Below are positions 26,076 to 34,744 of a DNA stretch of 39,510 bases, piece by piece; position 1 is the stretch's first letter; the number at the start of each line of letters is the position of its first letter. The position numbers and the translations under genes were made by a program. This DNA is from Cardiobacteriaceae bacterium (GTDB lineage: Bacteria > Pseudomonadota > Gammaproteobacteria > Cardiobacteriales > Cardiobacteriaceae). The stretch covers positions 1-39,510 of the forward strand of contig JAFUTP010000031.1 of assembly GCA_017484165.1 (NCBI GenBank), given 5' to 3'. The notes under the pieces are model-generated. The model made no database searches. It saw only the letters and a program-made list of their open reading frames with translations, and was not told the DNA's origin.

Positions 26076-27665
26076 ATGACAAATATCGAAGAAAAATTAC
26101 GAAAAAACGCCGAAGAAATCAAAAAAACCACGCTAAACGAACTCTTTCAGCAAGAAGGGGCGGAAAGAGTTAGCCGTTGGAGTTTTGAAGTCGCAGGAAT
26201 TTATGCCGATTTATCCAAAAACTTCCTCAATCTCGAAACCAAAAGAATTTGGCACGAATGGGCAGCAGGAAGCGGAATTAAAGAGCATATTTCTGCCACC
26301 GTGCGCGGTGAAGAAGTAAATTTAAGCGAACACCGTCCCGCTCTGCACACCGCACTTCGTGATGACAATAAAGATGAATTCATCGTCAATGAACACGATA
26401 TTCACGCCGAAATCCGCTCCGCACGCCTGCGGATGAAAAATATCGCCGAAAAAATTCACTCTGGCGATTGGACGGGCGCAAACGGCGAAAAATTCACCGA
26501 CATCGTGCATATCGGTATCGGCGGTTCGGAATTAGGTCCTCGCTTAATTGCCGAAGCTTCCGCCGTCGATGCCGATAAAAATATCCGTGTGCATTTTTTA
26601 GCTACAACTGACCCCAACAAAACCGCCCTACTCTGCAAAACTCTCAATCCCGCCACAACAATCATCATCATCGCGAGCAAAACTTTCTCTACCGAAGAAA
26701 CCATCGCTAATGCAATTGTGATGCGCGATTGGCTGCGTAAAAATCTTGGCGATAAAGCCGATAAGCAACTCATCGCACTCACTGCGCACACCGAAGAAGC
26801 CGCGAATTTTGGAATAGACGCTGGCAGAGTTTTACCGTTCTGGGATTGGGTTGGCGGTAGATATTCGCTCTGGTCGGCAATCGCCCTACCGTTTATTTTG
26901 CAAAACGGTTTTGATTTTTACGAAAAACTCTTGCACGGTGCGGCAAAAATGGATCAGCATTACCAAAACGCACCATTCGATGACAATTTACCGTTGCAAC
27001 TTGCCTTACTCGATTGCTGGTATAACCACTATTTCGACTTCAACAACCGTGCAGTAATCCCCTACGCTGACGGTCTCGGCGCACTGCCGCAATATCTGCA
27101 ACAACTCGAAATGGAATCTCTCGGCAAAAAAACTAAAAAAGACGGCTCACCGCTCGATAAAAAAACTGGCGGTATCGTCTGGGGCGGAGTTGGCACAAAC
27201 GCACAACACGCATTTTTCCAATTGATACACCAAGGGCAACGCAATATTCCCCTCGATTTCCTAACCGTAAAAAGCGCACAACAAGGCTTGGAAAACTCCG
27301 CGAAAATCTTGAACGCCAACTGTCTTGCACAAGCAGAAGCACTAATGCGCGGTAAAAAAATCACGGAATTCGACCCGAAAATCCCAGAGAAAGAAAGAGC
27401 ACAACGCGTCTGCGACGGTAACCGCCCTAGCACAATGTTCATTCTGCAAGACTTATCAGCTGAAACACTAGGCGCATTGCTCGCAATGTTTGAACATAAA
27501 ACCGCAGCCCTTGCTCATTTCTACGGAATCAACGCTTACGACCAATGGGGAGTGGAACTCGGGAAAATTCTCGCGAAATCAGTAAAAGAAGATTTAACTA
27601 GCGGTAAAGTCTCCGATACGCACGACCAATCCACCGCAACGCTAATTAAATATCTTCTTGCTTAA
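26076..27665 (+). CDS. pgi: Glucose-6-phosphate isomerase
   Basis: Interconverts glucose-6-phosphate and fructose-6-phosphate in glycolysis and gluconeogenesis. The 529-aa protein carries the PGI blocks VHIGIGGSELGPRLIAEA, DWVGGRYSLWSAIALPFILQNG, WGGVGTNAQHAFFQLIHQGQRNIPLDF and YDQWGVELGK. I use the ATG at 26076 preceded by CGGAGA. An open frame extends 50 codons upstream, but it is only translated dispersed repeat. The repeat insertion sits where the native promoter should be, so transcription may read in from higBA. Confidence 0.97.
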   Translation: MTNIEEKLRKNAEEIKKTTLNELFQQEGAERVSRWSFEVAGIYADLSKNFLNLETKRIWHEWAAGSGIKEHISATVRGEEVNLSEHRPALHTALRDDNKDEFIVNEHDIHAEIRSARLRMKNIAEKIHSGDWTGANGEKFTDIVHIGIGGSELGPRLIAEASAVDADKNIRVHFLATTDPNKTALLCKTLNPATTIIIIASKTFSTEETIANAIVMRDWLRKNLGDKADKQLIALTAHTEEAANFGIDAGRVLPFWDWVGGRYSLWSAIALPFILQNGFDFYEKLLHGAAKMDQHYQNAPFDDNLPLQLALLDCWYNHYFDFNNRAVIPYADGLGALPQYLQQLEMESLGKKTKKDGSPLDKKTGGIVWGGVGTNAQHAFFQLIHQGQRNIPLDFLTVKSAQQGLENSAKILNANCLAQAEALMRGKKITEFDPKIPEKERAQRVCDGNRPSTMFILQDLSAETLGALLAMFEHKTAALAHFYGINAYDQWGVELGKILAKSVKEDLTSGKVSDTHDQSTATLIKYLLA

Positions 27666-27683
27666 CCGTCGCAAAATTGCAAC

Positions 27684-27714
27684 AAAAAAACCTCCGTAAA
27701 TGCGGAGGTTTTTT
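27684..27714 (+). terminator. Rho-independent terminator of pgi
   Basis: Stem AACCTCCG / CGGAGGTT with loop TAAATG and flanking A/T runs, 20 nt after the pgi stop. Confidence 0.9.
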
Positions 27715-27733
27715 AATTTCTTTTCTAAACAAT

Positions 27734-27761
27734 AAAAAACCGCTGGCGAACCAGCGGTTTT
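27734..27761 (-). terminator. Rho-independent terminator of the porin gene
   Basis: Stem ACCGCTGG / CCAGCGGT with loop CGAA. On the minus strand the T run is supplied by the A run at 27734-27739. It lies 30 nt beyond the porin stop. Confidence 0.88.
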
Positions 27762-27790
27762 CACTTGCAAGAATTTTATAAAAGCAAAGA

Positions 27791-29020
27791 TTAGAAGTTG
27801 TGGCGCAAACCAACACGAACTGAATAACCGTCGTCTAAACCTTTGGTGGTTGTAGTTGAAGTTGGAACTGCTTTGCTAGAATCACCACTATGACGATGAA
27901 TATCTCCAACATTCCAATCAATGAAGTCAGCTTCTACATAAGTATAAGTGCGTTTGCTGAAATTGTATTGGTAACCAAGAGCATAGGTATAAACCTTCTT
28001 CTTGTTAGTTGAACTTGCAACATCGCCATAAACATATGGATCATTTGCGGTTCCTGTACCACCAATTTGTTGCCAGTTGTAGTTCATACCAATTGATTTA
28101 GCTGCTCTCAAATCGTTTGATGAAGCGTAACCGAAACCAGCACGGATTGTGTTAGGTCCGAAGTAGTATTCACCAACTAAACTTCCTTTGTTACCATCAG
28201 AAGCTTTATGTTGAGCATTCAAACCAACTTTGAAGGTGTCGTTGCTATATCCAACTGTTCCAGCGATGAGTTCAGTTCCTTTGTAAGTAGAATCTAAACC
28301 AAGCAGAGAAATGTCGCCAGCATCAGCAACTAAATGCAAATCTGATTTGATGTATTCATAAACCAATGAAGCGAAGAAGCCATTTTGTGCATACCAAGCA
28401 CCAACTTGACCAGCACCAAAAGCACGGCTATCAGTAACGTTTTGAGCACCATCAAGTCCATAGTAGTTGTCAGAAATATCACCTTTAGTTCCGTTCAAAA
28501 TACCAACGATTGCAAAGTTAAATCCGTTGAAATTTGGTGAAACATAAGCGATTGCTTTATCTGGACGACGGAGACCTTCGTCGTAATAAACATTAGAGCC
28601 CCAGAAAGTATTTTGGAAGATATCGTTGTAGTTAGTCAAGAGGTAGTAGAGTGAATCTTGACGACCGATTTTCAAAGTACCCCAAGAAGCACCAGACAAT
28701 GCTACCCAAGCATAACGACCTTTGCCTGTTTTACCGTTGAATTCCAATTGATAAAGAGCAGTCAAATCGCTAGAAATTTCTTCCTTACCTTTAATACCCC
28801 ATTTAACTACATTAGTATCGAAGTCAGCTGATTCTCTATTTCTTTTTACCGTACCAGTTTTGCTAGTTGGGAAATTAGTTGTGAAACCACCAGAAAGATC
28901 ATTCTTTTTAACAACAGCTGCATCGTAAGCAATTGAACCGTAAAGGGTGGTTTCGTTTTCAGCGTGAGCAACCAATCCGAAAGAAGCTGCGGCGATTGCG
29001 GCTACGAGTAATTTTTTCAT
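27791..29020 (-). CDS. Gram-negative general porin
   Basis: Outer-membrane trimeric porin of the beta/gammaproteobacterial porin_4 type. The 409-aa precursor has a signal peptide (MKKLLVAAIAAASFGLVAHA), the mature start ENETTLYGSIAYDAAVV, the block VVKWGIKGKEEISSDLTALYQLEFN, ALSGASWGTLKIGRQDSLYYLLTNYNDIF around the constriction loop L3, and a C-terminal aromatic GLRHNF for BAM-dependent assembly. The ATG at 29020 has GGAG at proper spacing; an ATG 12 nt upstream overlaps that RBS. A consensus-like promoter lies at 29095-29122 and a terminator follows. Charge pattern and length recall Neisseria PorB and Omp1-type porins; pore selectivity is not predictable. Confidence 0.93.
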   Translation of the reverse strand: MKKLLVAAIAAASFGLVAHAENETTLYGSIAYDAAVVKKNDLSGGFTTNFPTSKTGTVKRNRESADFDTNVVKWGIKGKEEISSDLTALYQLEFNGKTGKGRYAWVALSGASWGTLKIGRQDSLYYLLTNYNDIFQNTFWGSNVYYDEGLRRPDKAIAYVSPNFNGFNFAIVGILNGTKGDISDNYYGLDGAQNVTDSRAFGAGQVGAWYAQNGFFASLVYEYIKSDLHLVADAGDISLLGLDSTYKGTELIAGTVGYSNDTFKVGLNAQHKASDGNKGSLVGEYYFGPNTIRAGFGYASSNDLRAAKSIGMNYNWQQIGGTGTANDPYVYGDVASSTNKKKVYTYALGYQYNFSKRTYTYVEADFIDWNVGDIHRHSGDSSKAVPTSTTTTKGLDDGYSVRVGLRHNF

Positions 29021-29094
29021 TAGTTTCTCCATTTAGAGTGAATATTTTTGCTCTTTTACGAGCGTAATTCTGGATTTGCCTAATCCGTTGGCGC

Positions 29095-29122
29095 ATTTTA
29101 TATGCCTGTTGTTTTTTTGCAA
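29095..29122 (-). promoter_or_regulatory. Sigma-70 promoter of the porin gene
   Basis: On the minus strand: -35 TTGCAA (29117-29122), 16-nt spacer, -10 TAAAAT (29095-29100), followed by GCGCC. The -10 context (GCATATAAAAT then GC-rich) is nearly the same as in the tRNA-tuf promoter. Confidence 0.7.
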
Positions 29123-29290
29123 GTGTTTTTGTTGTAAAAAAACAACTTATCAAAAAACATCGTTGATTTTATTAGAAATTTCCTAAAAATTATTTTTCCT
29201 TTTCTCATCAAATTCGTTGTATTTTTGCAAATCTCGCAAGAAAAGAACTCTATTTTCACAAACAAACAGTTTGTATAACCGCTCCACTTC
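29123..29290. other. AT-rich region upstream of the porin promoter
   Basis: About 170 bp, very AT-rich with several A and T tracts. No conserved gene. It could hold regulator sites for porin expression, but I recognise none. Confidence 0.3.
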
Positions 29291-29294
29291 AAAA

Positions 29295-29320
29295 CAAAAA
29301 AGCCGCACAAACTTGCGGCT
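29295..29320 (-). terminator. Rho-independent terminator after dapA-bamC
   Basis: AGCCGCA (29301-29307) / TGCGGCT (29314-29320). On the minus strand the T run corresponds to AAAAAA at 29295-29300. It lies beyond repeat copy 9, 160 nt after the bamC stop. Confidence 0.75.
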
Positions 29321-29351
29321 CAAAAAATGCAGAAGTTCAATACACGGTAGA

Positions 29352-29468
29352 GAGCACTAGATTTATGGGTAGTTCCATTTTTTACCTAGTCATCCTGAAC
29401 GAAGCAAAGGATCTGCGATAGAGATTTTTCGCCTGCGGCTCAAAATGACGAATTTCGTAGATACGCCC
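29352..29468 (+). repeat. MITE-like dispersed repeat, copy 9
   Basis: Forward copy with a worn left end (GAGCACTAGATTTATGGG) and an intact right end (GTAGATACGCCC), lying between the bamC stop and its terminator. Confidence 0.85.
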
Positions 29469-29480
29469 TGCACTGCACTG

Positions 29481-30662
29481 TTATCTATTATTCGAAATCG
29501 CCTCCAACAAAGCTCTGGCTTCGCGTTTATCCGCGGTTTTACCGTCCGTTGTTTGGACTACAACCAAACTTTCCTTACCTTTATCCGCCAAGCGAATTAA
29601 ATATGAAGGTCGTTGATCCGCGCGTCCGAACAAATTAGAGAAAAATCCTTTTTTCTTCGAATCGCTTTCAGGACGGTAACGGACTTTATAAGTTCCGCTA
29701 CTTGCATCTTGGTCTTCAATACTAAAACTCGCTTTATCAAGCGCAATTCCAACTACACGCCAAGCTTGCTCATAAGTTCCGTAAATCACCAGAGCAGGAT
29801 TGCCGTCTTGCAGTTGCACAAAGCGGCTATAACCGACATTGGTATTCGTCTTTGCAGGAGTTTGAGCGGTTTGCCCGTCTTGCGCGCTTGCTTGCACATT
29901 TGCACCACCGCGCTCTAATTCCCCAGAAATAAACAAGGCAATTCGACGCGTCATTTCTAATTGCATTTCAGGATTTTCTGTATCGGAGAGCTTCCAGTGA
30001 TAGCCAGTAACTTGCTTGCTGTATGTCGGGAGATTGTCATCGCGGATTTTTTCGAGTTCGGACTTGGTGTAAATAATCGCGATATCTGTGCCACCTTGAC
30101 TATTTCTCGCAAAACGCAAACGGTAACGGTCGCGACGGTCATCGTCAGTTAAAAATCCTAGAAGTGAATTCACTAAACCGCCAATTCCCGTGCTCGGCTT
30201 GCCGTTTTTATTTTCCAGCCAATCGGTTTCCATAATGCCAATTTGCGGGCTGTCGGTTTTCAACTCGATACCGTTTTCCGTCCAATAACCTTTCACAATC
30301 CGCCAAGCGGTGTTGATATCGGCTGCGGTAGTGATATACGGCAATTCGCCTTTCTGCTCAATAACGCGGGTCATATAAAGTTCAGGCAGAACCTCGATAT
30401 AGCCGCGACGGTCGCGTTTGATACGGTCAGCGTAATACTCGTTATAAGAAGAAATCGAATGCGGTGTAAAGTCAGACACCGTCAGCGTATCACCCAAACT
30501 TTGCGAAGATAAATCAGGCGGCACTTCAATTTTGCGACCGACATTGGCAGTTTTGTAATCAGGCGCACGGCTGAAATTATCGAAAGGATTGCGCTCGGAA
30601 CAAGCTGTGAGAGCAAGAATCGTGAGGATAAGAATTTGTGTAGAAAGAATTTTTTTCTGCAT
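29481..30662 (-). CDS. bamC: Outer membrane protein assembly factor BamC (NlpB)
   Basis: Lipoprotein accessory subunit of the BAM complex. The 393-aa precursor has signal MQKKILSTQILILTILA and lipobox LTAC. The unstructured BamD-binding segment includes APDYKTANVGRKIEVPPDLSSQ. Two helix-grip domains follow, with ITTAADINTAWRIVKGYWTENGIEL in the first and VIYGTYEQAWRVVGIALDKASFSIEDQDASSGTYKVRY in the second. I place the start at 30662, because only there does a proper lipoprotein signal begin; the open frame continues upstream into the end of dapA. It lies downstream of dapA on the same strand, the conserved dapA-bamC order. Confidence 0.93.
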   Translation of the reverse strand: MQKKILSTQILILTILALTACSERNPFDNFSRAPDYKTANVGRKIEVPPDLSSQSLGDTLTVSDFTPHSISSYNEYYADRIKRDRRGYIEVLPELYMTRVIEQKGELPYITTAADINTAWRIVKGYWTENGIELKTDSPQIGIMETDWLENKNGKPSTGIGGLVNSLLGFLTDDDRRDRYRLRFARNSQGGTDIAIIYTKSELEKIRDDNLPTYSKQVTGYHWKLSDTENPEMQLEMTRRIALFISGELERGGANVQASAQDGQTAQTPAKTNTNVGYSRFVQLQDGNPALVIYGTYEQAWRVVGIALDKASFSIEDQDASSGTYKVRYRPESDSKKKGFFSNLFGRADQRPSYLIRLADKGKESLVVVQTTDGKTADKREARALLEAISNNR

Positions 30663-30759
30663 TTTGGTAACCGTTTGTAAATTCAATATTCGTTTAAGTT
30701 CTGTGCTGTGTAGATACAAAAAATTCCGCCTACGAAAAATAGACGGAACTTTTTGATAT

Positions 30760-31647
30760 TTATTGCAAAGTAATTTCAGCCGCTTTGAGAGCTGCTTCCA
30801 CTTCCGCCTGCTTATCTTCGGCAAGATTGACTAGCGGCAAGCGAATTCCGCTTTCAATCATTCCCATTCGCCACAGAGCCCATTTCGTCGGAATTGGATT
30901 TGCCTCACAGAAAAGAGCTTTATGCAGCGGCAATAATTTTTCATTTACCGCCATACAAGCGGCTTTATTTCCTGCCAAGCCAAGGCGCATAAGTTCTGAC
31001 ATATCGCGCGGCGCAACATTCGCCGTAACCGAAATCACCCCGTCAATCAAACCTTCGCAAACTGCTTCCGCACAATTGCCGTCTTCGCCAGAGAAAATTT
31101 TGAAAGCGCATTCGCGTGAAAACAAGGGACGCAGCTCGCGCAATCTTTCCAAGCTGCTAGCTTCTTTGATACCAACGATATTTCCGATTTTTGAAAGCGC
31201 AACCGTCGTGGCAGGCGCGATGTCGCAAGAAGTGCGGCTCGGAACATTGTAGAGAATGACTGGCAAGGGCACCGCGTGAGCAATCGTTTCAAAATGCGCA
31301 TAGAGCCCGCGTTGCGGCGGTTTGTTGTAATACGGAGCAACTTGCAATGTTGCATCAGCACCGCCTTGATAAGCAGAAGTTGTCAATTCAACCGCTTCCT
31401 TGGTGGAATTTGCACCAGCTCCTGCAATAACGGGAATGCGTTTTTTCACAATATCGACGGTAAAACGCACAACCGCCTTGTGTTCATCGAAAGTCAAAGT
31501 TGCGCTCTCGCCCGTCGTTCCAACCGAAACAATCGCATTCGTGCCGCTTTGAATGTGCCATTCGATGAGCTGTTCTAATTTGTACCAATCAATAGTTCCG
31601 TCTGCGTGCATCGGCGTTGCAATCGCGACAATCGAACCTTGAAACAT
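30760..31647 (-). CDS. dapA: 4-hydroxy-tetrahydrodipicolinate synthase
   Basis: Condenses pyruvate and aspartate semialdehyde, the first committed step to lysine and meso-diaminopimelate. The 295-aa protein aligns residue-for-residue with E. coli DapA: Schiff-base K161 in VGIKEAS, Y133 in ILYNVPSRT, T44/T45 in VGTTGESATL and Y107. The start MFQGSIVAIATPM is standard, with GGAGATACGCA upstream. bamC follows 97 nt downstream, probably in one transcript. Confidence 0.97.
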   Translation of the reverse strand: MFQGSIVAIATPMHADGTIDWYKLEQLIEWHIQSGTNAIVSVGTTGESATLTFDEHKAVVRFTVDIVKKRIPVIAGAGANSTKEAVELTTSAYQGGADATLQVAPYYNKPPQRGLYAHFETIAHAVPLPVILYNVPSRTSCDIAPATTVALSKIGNIVGIKEASSLERLRELRPLFSRECAFKIFSGEDGNCAEAVCEGLIDGVISVTANVAPRDMSELMRLGLAGNKAACMAVNEKLLPLHKALFCEANPIPTKWALWRMGMIESGIRLPLVNLAEDKQAEVEAALKAAEITLQ

Positions 31648-31787
31648 TGCGTATCTCCTTGTTTTTGCAAAGTATTTGAAAATTTAAGAAATTGTAAGCA
31701 ACGAGCGGTTTTGCCGTTATTTATCATTAGTTGTTAGCACGCGACAAAATTACCGAAATCCGCATCAGAACCGTATTTACAAAAGTT

Positions 31788-32546
31788 TTAATCAATTTCC
31801 AACCAAATTGGCGCATGATCTGACGGTCGTTCTAATCCGCGATATTCCCGACAAATACGGCAATTTTTCGCGTTTATTCCCTCGCTTACTAGTGCTAAAT
31901 CAATTCTCATCCCGAGATTTTTTTGAAAAGCCCCCGCACGATAGTCCCACCAAGAAAATTCACGCGCCTCGGGATTTTCACGGCGAAAACTGTCATAAAA
32001 ACCCAAATCGAAAATTTTCTGCAAAGTCGCTCTTTCCGCATCAGAACAGAGAATTTTCCCCTGCCATTTTTCGGGTGAATAAACATCGATATCGGCGGGA
32101 GCTATGTTGAAATCGCCCAAAATCACAATGCGCGGATAAGTTTTCCGTAAATCCGCCAAATAATCTGCAAAGTTTTCAAGCCAAGCGAGTTTGTAAAAAT
32201 ATTTTTCGCTAGCGACTTCTTGCCCGTTCGGCACATAAACGCAAATAATTAGCCTGTTTTCAATTTCAGCTGAAATAAAGCGAGATTGGCTATCAGAGTA
32301 GTTTTTTATACCGCGAAGAGGGGTATTTATTTGATATTTAGAAATAATTGCAACACCGTTATATGTTTTTTGCCCAAAGAGCTCAATATTCCAATTATTA
32401 TTTTTAAATTCTTCTATATTTACCGCATCATCAGTTTGTTTTATTTCCTGTAAAACTAAAACATCAGGTTCTTCTTTTTCTAAAAAAGATAAAACTTGAT
32501 TTTGCCTAATTTTGAGTGAATTAACATTCCATGAAGATATTTTCAT
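31788..32546 (-). CDS. xthA: Exodeoxyribonuclease III family AP endonuclease
   Basis: Base-excision-repair AP endonuclease and 3'-phosphatase of the EEP superfamily. The 252-aa protein shows MKISSWNVNSLKIR at the N-terminus, metal-binding E in LVLQEIKQTDD, LGDFNIAPADIDVYSPEKW, the DYRAGAFQKNLGMRIDLALVS block and the catalytic SDHAPIWLEID end. It is divergent from rsmE with 54 bp between starts. The ExoA/XthA subfamily split is not resolved here. Confidence 0.94.
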   Translation of the reverse strand: MKISSWNVNSLKIRQNQVLSFLEKEEPDVLVLQEIKQTDDAVNIEEFKNNNWNIELFGQKTYNGVAIISKYQINTPLRGIKNYSDSQSRFISAEIENRLIICVYVPNGQEVASEKYFYKLAWLENFADYLADLRKTYPRIVILGDFNIAPADIDVYSPEKWQGKILCSDAERATLQKIFDLGFYDSFRRENPEAREFSWWDYRAGAFQKNLGMRIDLALVSEGINAKNCRICREYRGLERPSDHAPIWLEID

Positions 32547-32600
32547 ATTAACAATTTTCCGATAAAATAAGTATTTATTTAATTATTTGAGATAAATAAG

Positions 32601-33332
32601 ATGCGTTTTTTAAGATTTTTTTATCCTAATCCATTAAAAATAAATGATATTGCAATTTTACCTGATGAAGTTGCGCATAAAGTCCGCAAGGTTTTAAGAT
32701 TAAATATCAACCAAAAGATAACTCTCGTTTGCGGCGACGGCAAGGATTATTTAGCCGAAATTATAGCAATAGACAAAAAAGAAGTTCGCGTCAAAACATT
32801 AGAAATTATCGATAACCAAGACGGAATTTTTCAACTCGATTTATACCTAGCAATAATCAAATTAGATAACTTTGAGTTAGTTTTACAAAAGGCGGTAGAG
32901 TTGGGAGTAAAAAGAATTTTCCCCGTAATTTCCAAGCATTGTGATATAACTTTTTCAGCCGAACAGTGGAATAAAAAAGAAAAAAGATTTCAGGAAATAA
33001 TAATTAACGCGGCAATGCAATGCGGAAGAAGTTCTTGGTATGAATTATTAAAGCCTATAAAATTTGCTGAAATAAATTCGGATGCAGATATAAAAATAAT
33101 ATTTTCACCCTATGATGATGATAAAAATAACATACAAGAGTGCAAAAATAATGATATAACAACTGCGGCAATTTTAATTGGACCAGAGGGCGGATTTTCT
33201 AGCGAAGAGGTAAAATTTGCCAGAGAAAAAAATTGGCAAGCAAGGCAAATAGGTAGAAGAATTTTGCGCGCAGAGACAGCTGCAATTGCCGCAATGGTGT
33301 TAATTCAAGAAAAATACGCAAATTGGCAATAG
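32601..33332 (+). CDS. rsmE: 16S rRNA m3U1498 methyltransferase RsmE
   Basis: SPOUT-class methyltransferase that modifies U1498 of 16S rRNA in the 30S subunit. The 243-aa protein has an N-terminal PUA-like region (MRFLRFFYPNPLKINDIAILPDEVAHKVRKVLR). The trefoil-knot SAM site comprises ILIGPEGGFSSEEVKFAREKNW and GRRILRAETAAIAAMVLIQ. Length is normal. The gene is notably AT-rich in its middle third. A dispersed repeat separates it from xerD. Confidence 0.94.
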   Translation: MRFLRFFYPNPLKINDIAILPDEVAHKVRKVLRLNINQKITLVCGDGKDYLAEIIAIDKKEVRVKTLEIIDNQDGIFQLDLYLAIIKLDNFELVLQKAVELGVKRIFPVISKHCDITFSAEQWNKKEKRFQEIIINAAMQCGRSSWYELLKPIKFAEINSDADIKIIFSPYDDDKNNIQECKNNDITTAAILIGPEGGFSSEEVKFAREKNWQARQIGRRILRAETAAIAAMVLIQEKYANWQ

Positions 33333-33342
33333 AGGGTAATTT

Positions 33343-33461
33343 GTGGATCTACGAAATTCGTCATTTTGAGCCGCAGGCGAAAAATCTCTATCGGCAGATC
33401 CTTCGCTACGCTCAGGATGACGAGAATAAAAATATAACTAACCCTAAATTTAGATGCGCCC
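33343..33461 (-). repeat. MITE-like dispersed repeat, copy 10
   Basis: Reverse-orientation copy between rsmE and xerD: GTGGATCTACGAAATTCGTC to AATTTAGATGCGCCC. It creates a false in-frame extension upstream of xerD. Confidence 0.86.
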
Positions 33462-33580
33462 AAAAATCAAAATCGAAAAAGACTGGGACTGGGGCGGCTG
33501 CCCACAAGCCCCTCTTATATTTTTTCGAAAAACGGGAAAAAATGAATTTCCTTATATACGCCCATAAAAAAGACACGAAG

Positions 33581-34471
33581 ATGACTAGCGAAATAAACCC
33601 AAAAATAACCGCATTTCTCAATGATTTATGGATTACGGACGGACTTGCCGAAAACTCGCTTGCCGCCTATCGCCGCGATTTAGAAAACGCAGAAAAAATC
33701 TTGCAAAAACCAATCGAAACCGCGGATAAAAAAGACATCGAAGAAGTTTTTGCCCAATTAAGCGACGCAGGAAAAAGCACCGCATCTCGCGCCCGCGCCC
33801 GCGCCGCACTCAACCGTTTTTTCCGTTTTTTGAATAAGCAAAAAATCCGCCAAGACAACCCCGTCGAGCACATCGCCCGAGCAAAAATCCGCCGCAAACT
33901 CCCAACTTTGATGACGGAAAGCGAAGTTCTAACCCTGCTTAATGCACCAGATTTAAGCGAACCGCTTGGTTTTCGCGACCGCACGGTGCTGGAAATTCTT
34001 TATTCATCAGGCTTGCGCATTAGCGAGGCTTGCAATTTGACCGTCGCGCAAGTCCGCAAAAGTGAAGATTGCCTGCACATTCTCGGCAAAGGCGGCAAAG
34101 AACGAATTGTTCCGATGAACGAATTCGCCAGCAATTTTTTATACGCTTATTTGGAAAAATCGCGCCCTGCCCTGCTCGGCAAGAAAAAAAGCGATTTTGT
34201 CTTCATTAACCGTCGCGGCGGACAAATGTCAAGGCAGGAATTTTTCGAAAGAATAAAAAAATATGCCCTGCACGCGGGGCTAAATCCAGAAAAAATCTCA
34301 CCACACACTTTGCGCCACGCTTTTGCCTCACATTTGCTAGCTGGTGGAGCGGATTTGCGTTCGGTGCAAATGCTGTTGGGACACGCAGATATTGCTACAA
34401 CCCAGATTTACACTCATATTGCCGACGCTCGCTTAAAGGATTTTTTCCAAAAAAATCATCCGCGAGCTTGA
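33581..34471 (+). CDS. xerD: Tyrosine recombinase XerD
   Basis: Site-specific recombinase that with XerC resolves chromosome dimers at dif. The 296-aa protein aligns with E. coli XerD at a constant offset of two: R146 (SGLRISEA), K170 (ILGKGGKER), H242 and R245 (PHTLRHAFASHLL), H268 (LLGHADI) and nucleophile Y277 (TTQIYTHI). I chose ATG 33581, as MTSEINPKITAFLNDLWI matches the family N-terminus. An ATG 39 nt upstream and the repeat-derived extension are rejected. The stop is TGA. I see no dif-like 28-mer in the window. Confidence 0.95.
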   Translation: MTSEINPKITAFLNDLWITDGLAENSLAAYRRDLENAEKILQKPIETADKKDIEEVFAQLSDAGKSTASRARARAALNRFFRFLNKQKIRQDNPVEHIARAKIRRKLPTLMTESEVLTLLNAPDLSEPLGFRDRTVLEILYSSGLRISEACNLTVAQVRKSEDCLHILGKGGKERIVPMNEFASNFLYAYLEKSRPALLGKKKSDFVFINRRGGQMSRQEFFERIKKYALHAGLNPEKISPHTLRHAFASHLLAGGADLRSVQMLLGHADIATTQIYTHIADARLKDFFQKNHPRA

Positions 34472-34496
34472 AATGTTGTTTTTTTACAAATAACTG

Positions 34497-34524
34497 TTGC
34501 AAAAATGAAACAACTTTGTATAAT
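34497..34524 (+). promoter_or_regulatory. Sigma-70 promoter of candidate small RNA 2
   Basis: TTGCAA (34497-34502), 16-nt spacer, perfect TATAAT (34519-34524), then GGCGGC. It is the best promoter in the window, yet no ORF follows before a terminator 45 nt on. Confidence 0.8.
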
Positions 34525-34530
34525 GGCGGC

Positions 34531-34598
34531 ACTTCGCAGTTGCGAAGTTCATTATTCGGATAAGTTTTAATCCTACGGACAACCGTAGGATTTTTTTT
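34531..34598 (+). ncRNA. Candidate small RNA 2 (about 68 nt)
   Basis: Predicted transcript from the promoter at 34497-34524. It begins at about 34531 with a perfect palindrome ACTTCGCA-GT-TGCGAAGT (34531-34548) giving a 5' hairpin. A 20-nt AU-rich single-stranded segment follows, then the terminator hairpin ATCCTACGG-ACAA-CCGTAGGAT and eight T. The next gene is on the other strand, so this is not a leader. No ORF fits. I do not know the family. Confidence 0.6.
34569..34598 (+). terminator. Rho-independent terminator of candidate small RNA 2
   Basis: Stem AATCCTACGG / CCGTAGGATT with loop ACAA and eight T. It also lies downstream of xerD, but xerD ends about 100 nt earlier and before the internal promoter. 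Confidence 0.92.
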
Positions 34599-34744
34599 AT
34601 GTCTATTTCAAATCTCTTCTGCCACAAAGCTTTGCAAGTAAAACATCAAATAATTTCATTCAAATTTTGTCGTTTTTAACAAGCAAAAAACCGCTCGCAT
34701 AGTTCTGATAAAAATTAGTAAATTTGCAACAAAACACAGAACAA

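Noticed and set aside
33323-33580. N-terminal extension of xerD and overlap with rsmE
   Set aside because: It is encoded by repeat copy 10 plus unrelated sequence. XerD catalytic numbering fits a start at 33581.
34497-34560. dif site next to xerD
   Set aside because: The palindromic ACTTCGCA-TGCGAAGT lacks the 11-6-11 layout and the TTATGTTAAAT-type half site of dif.
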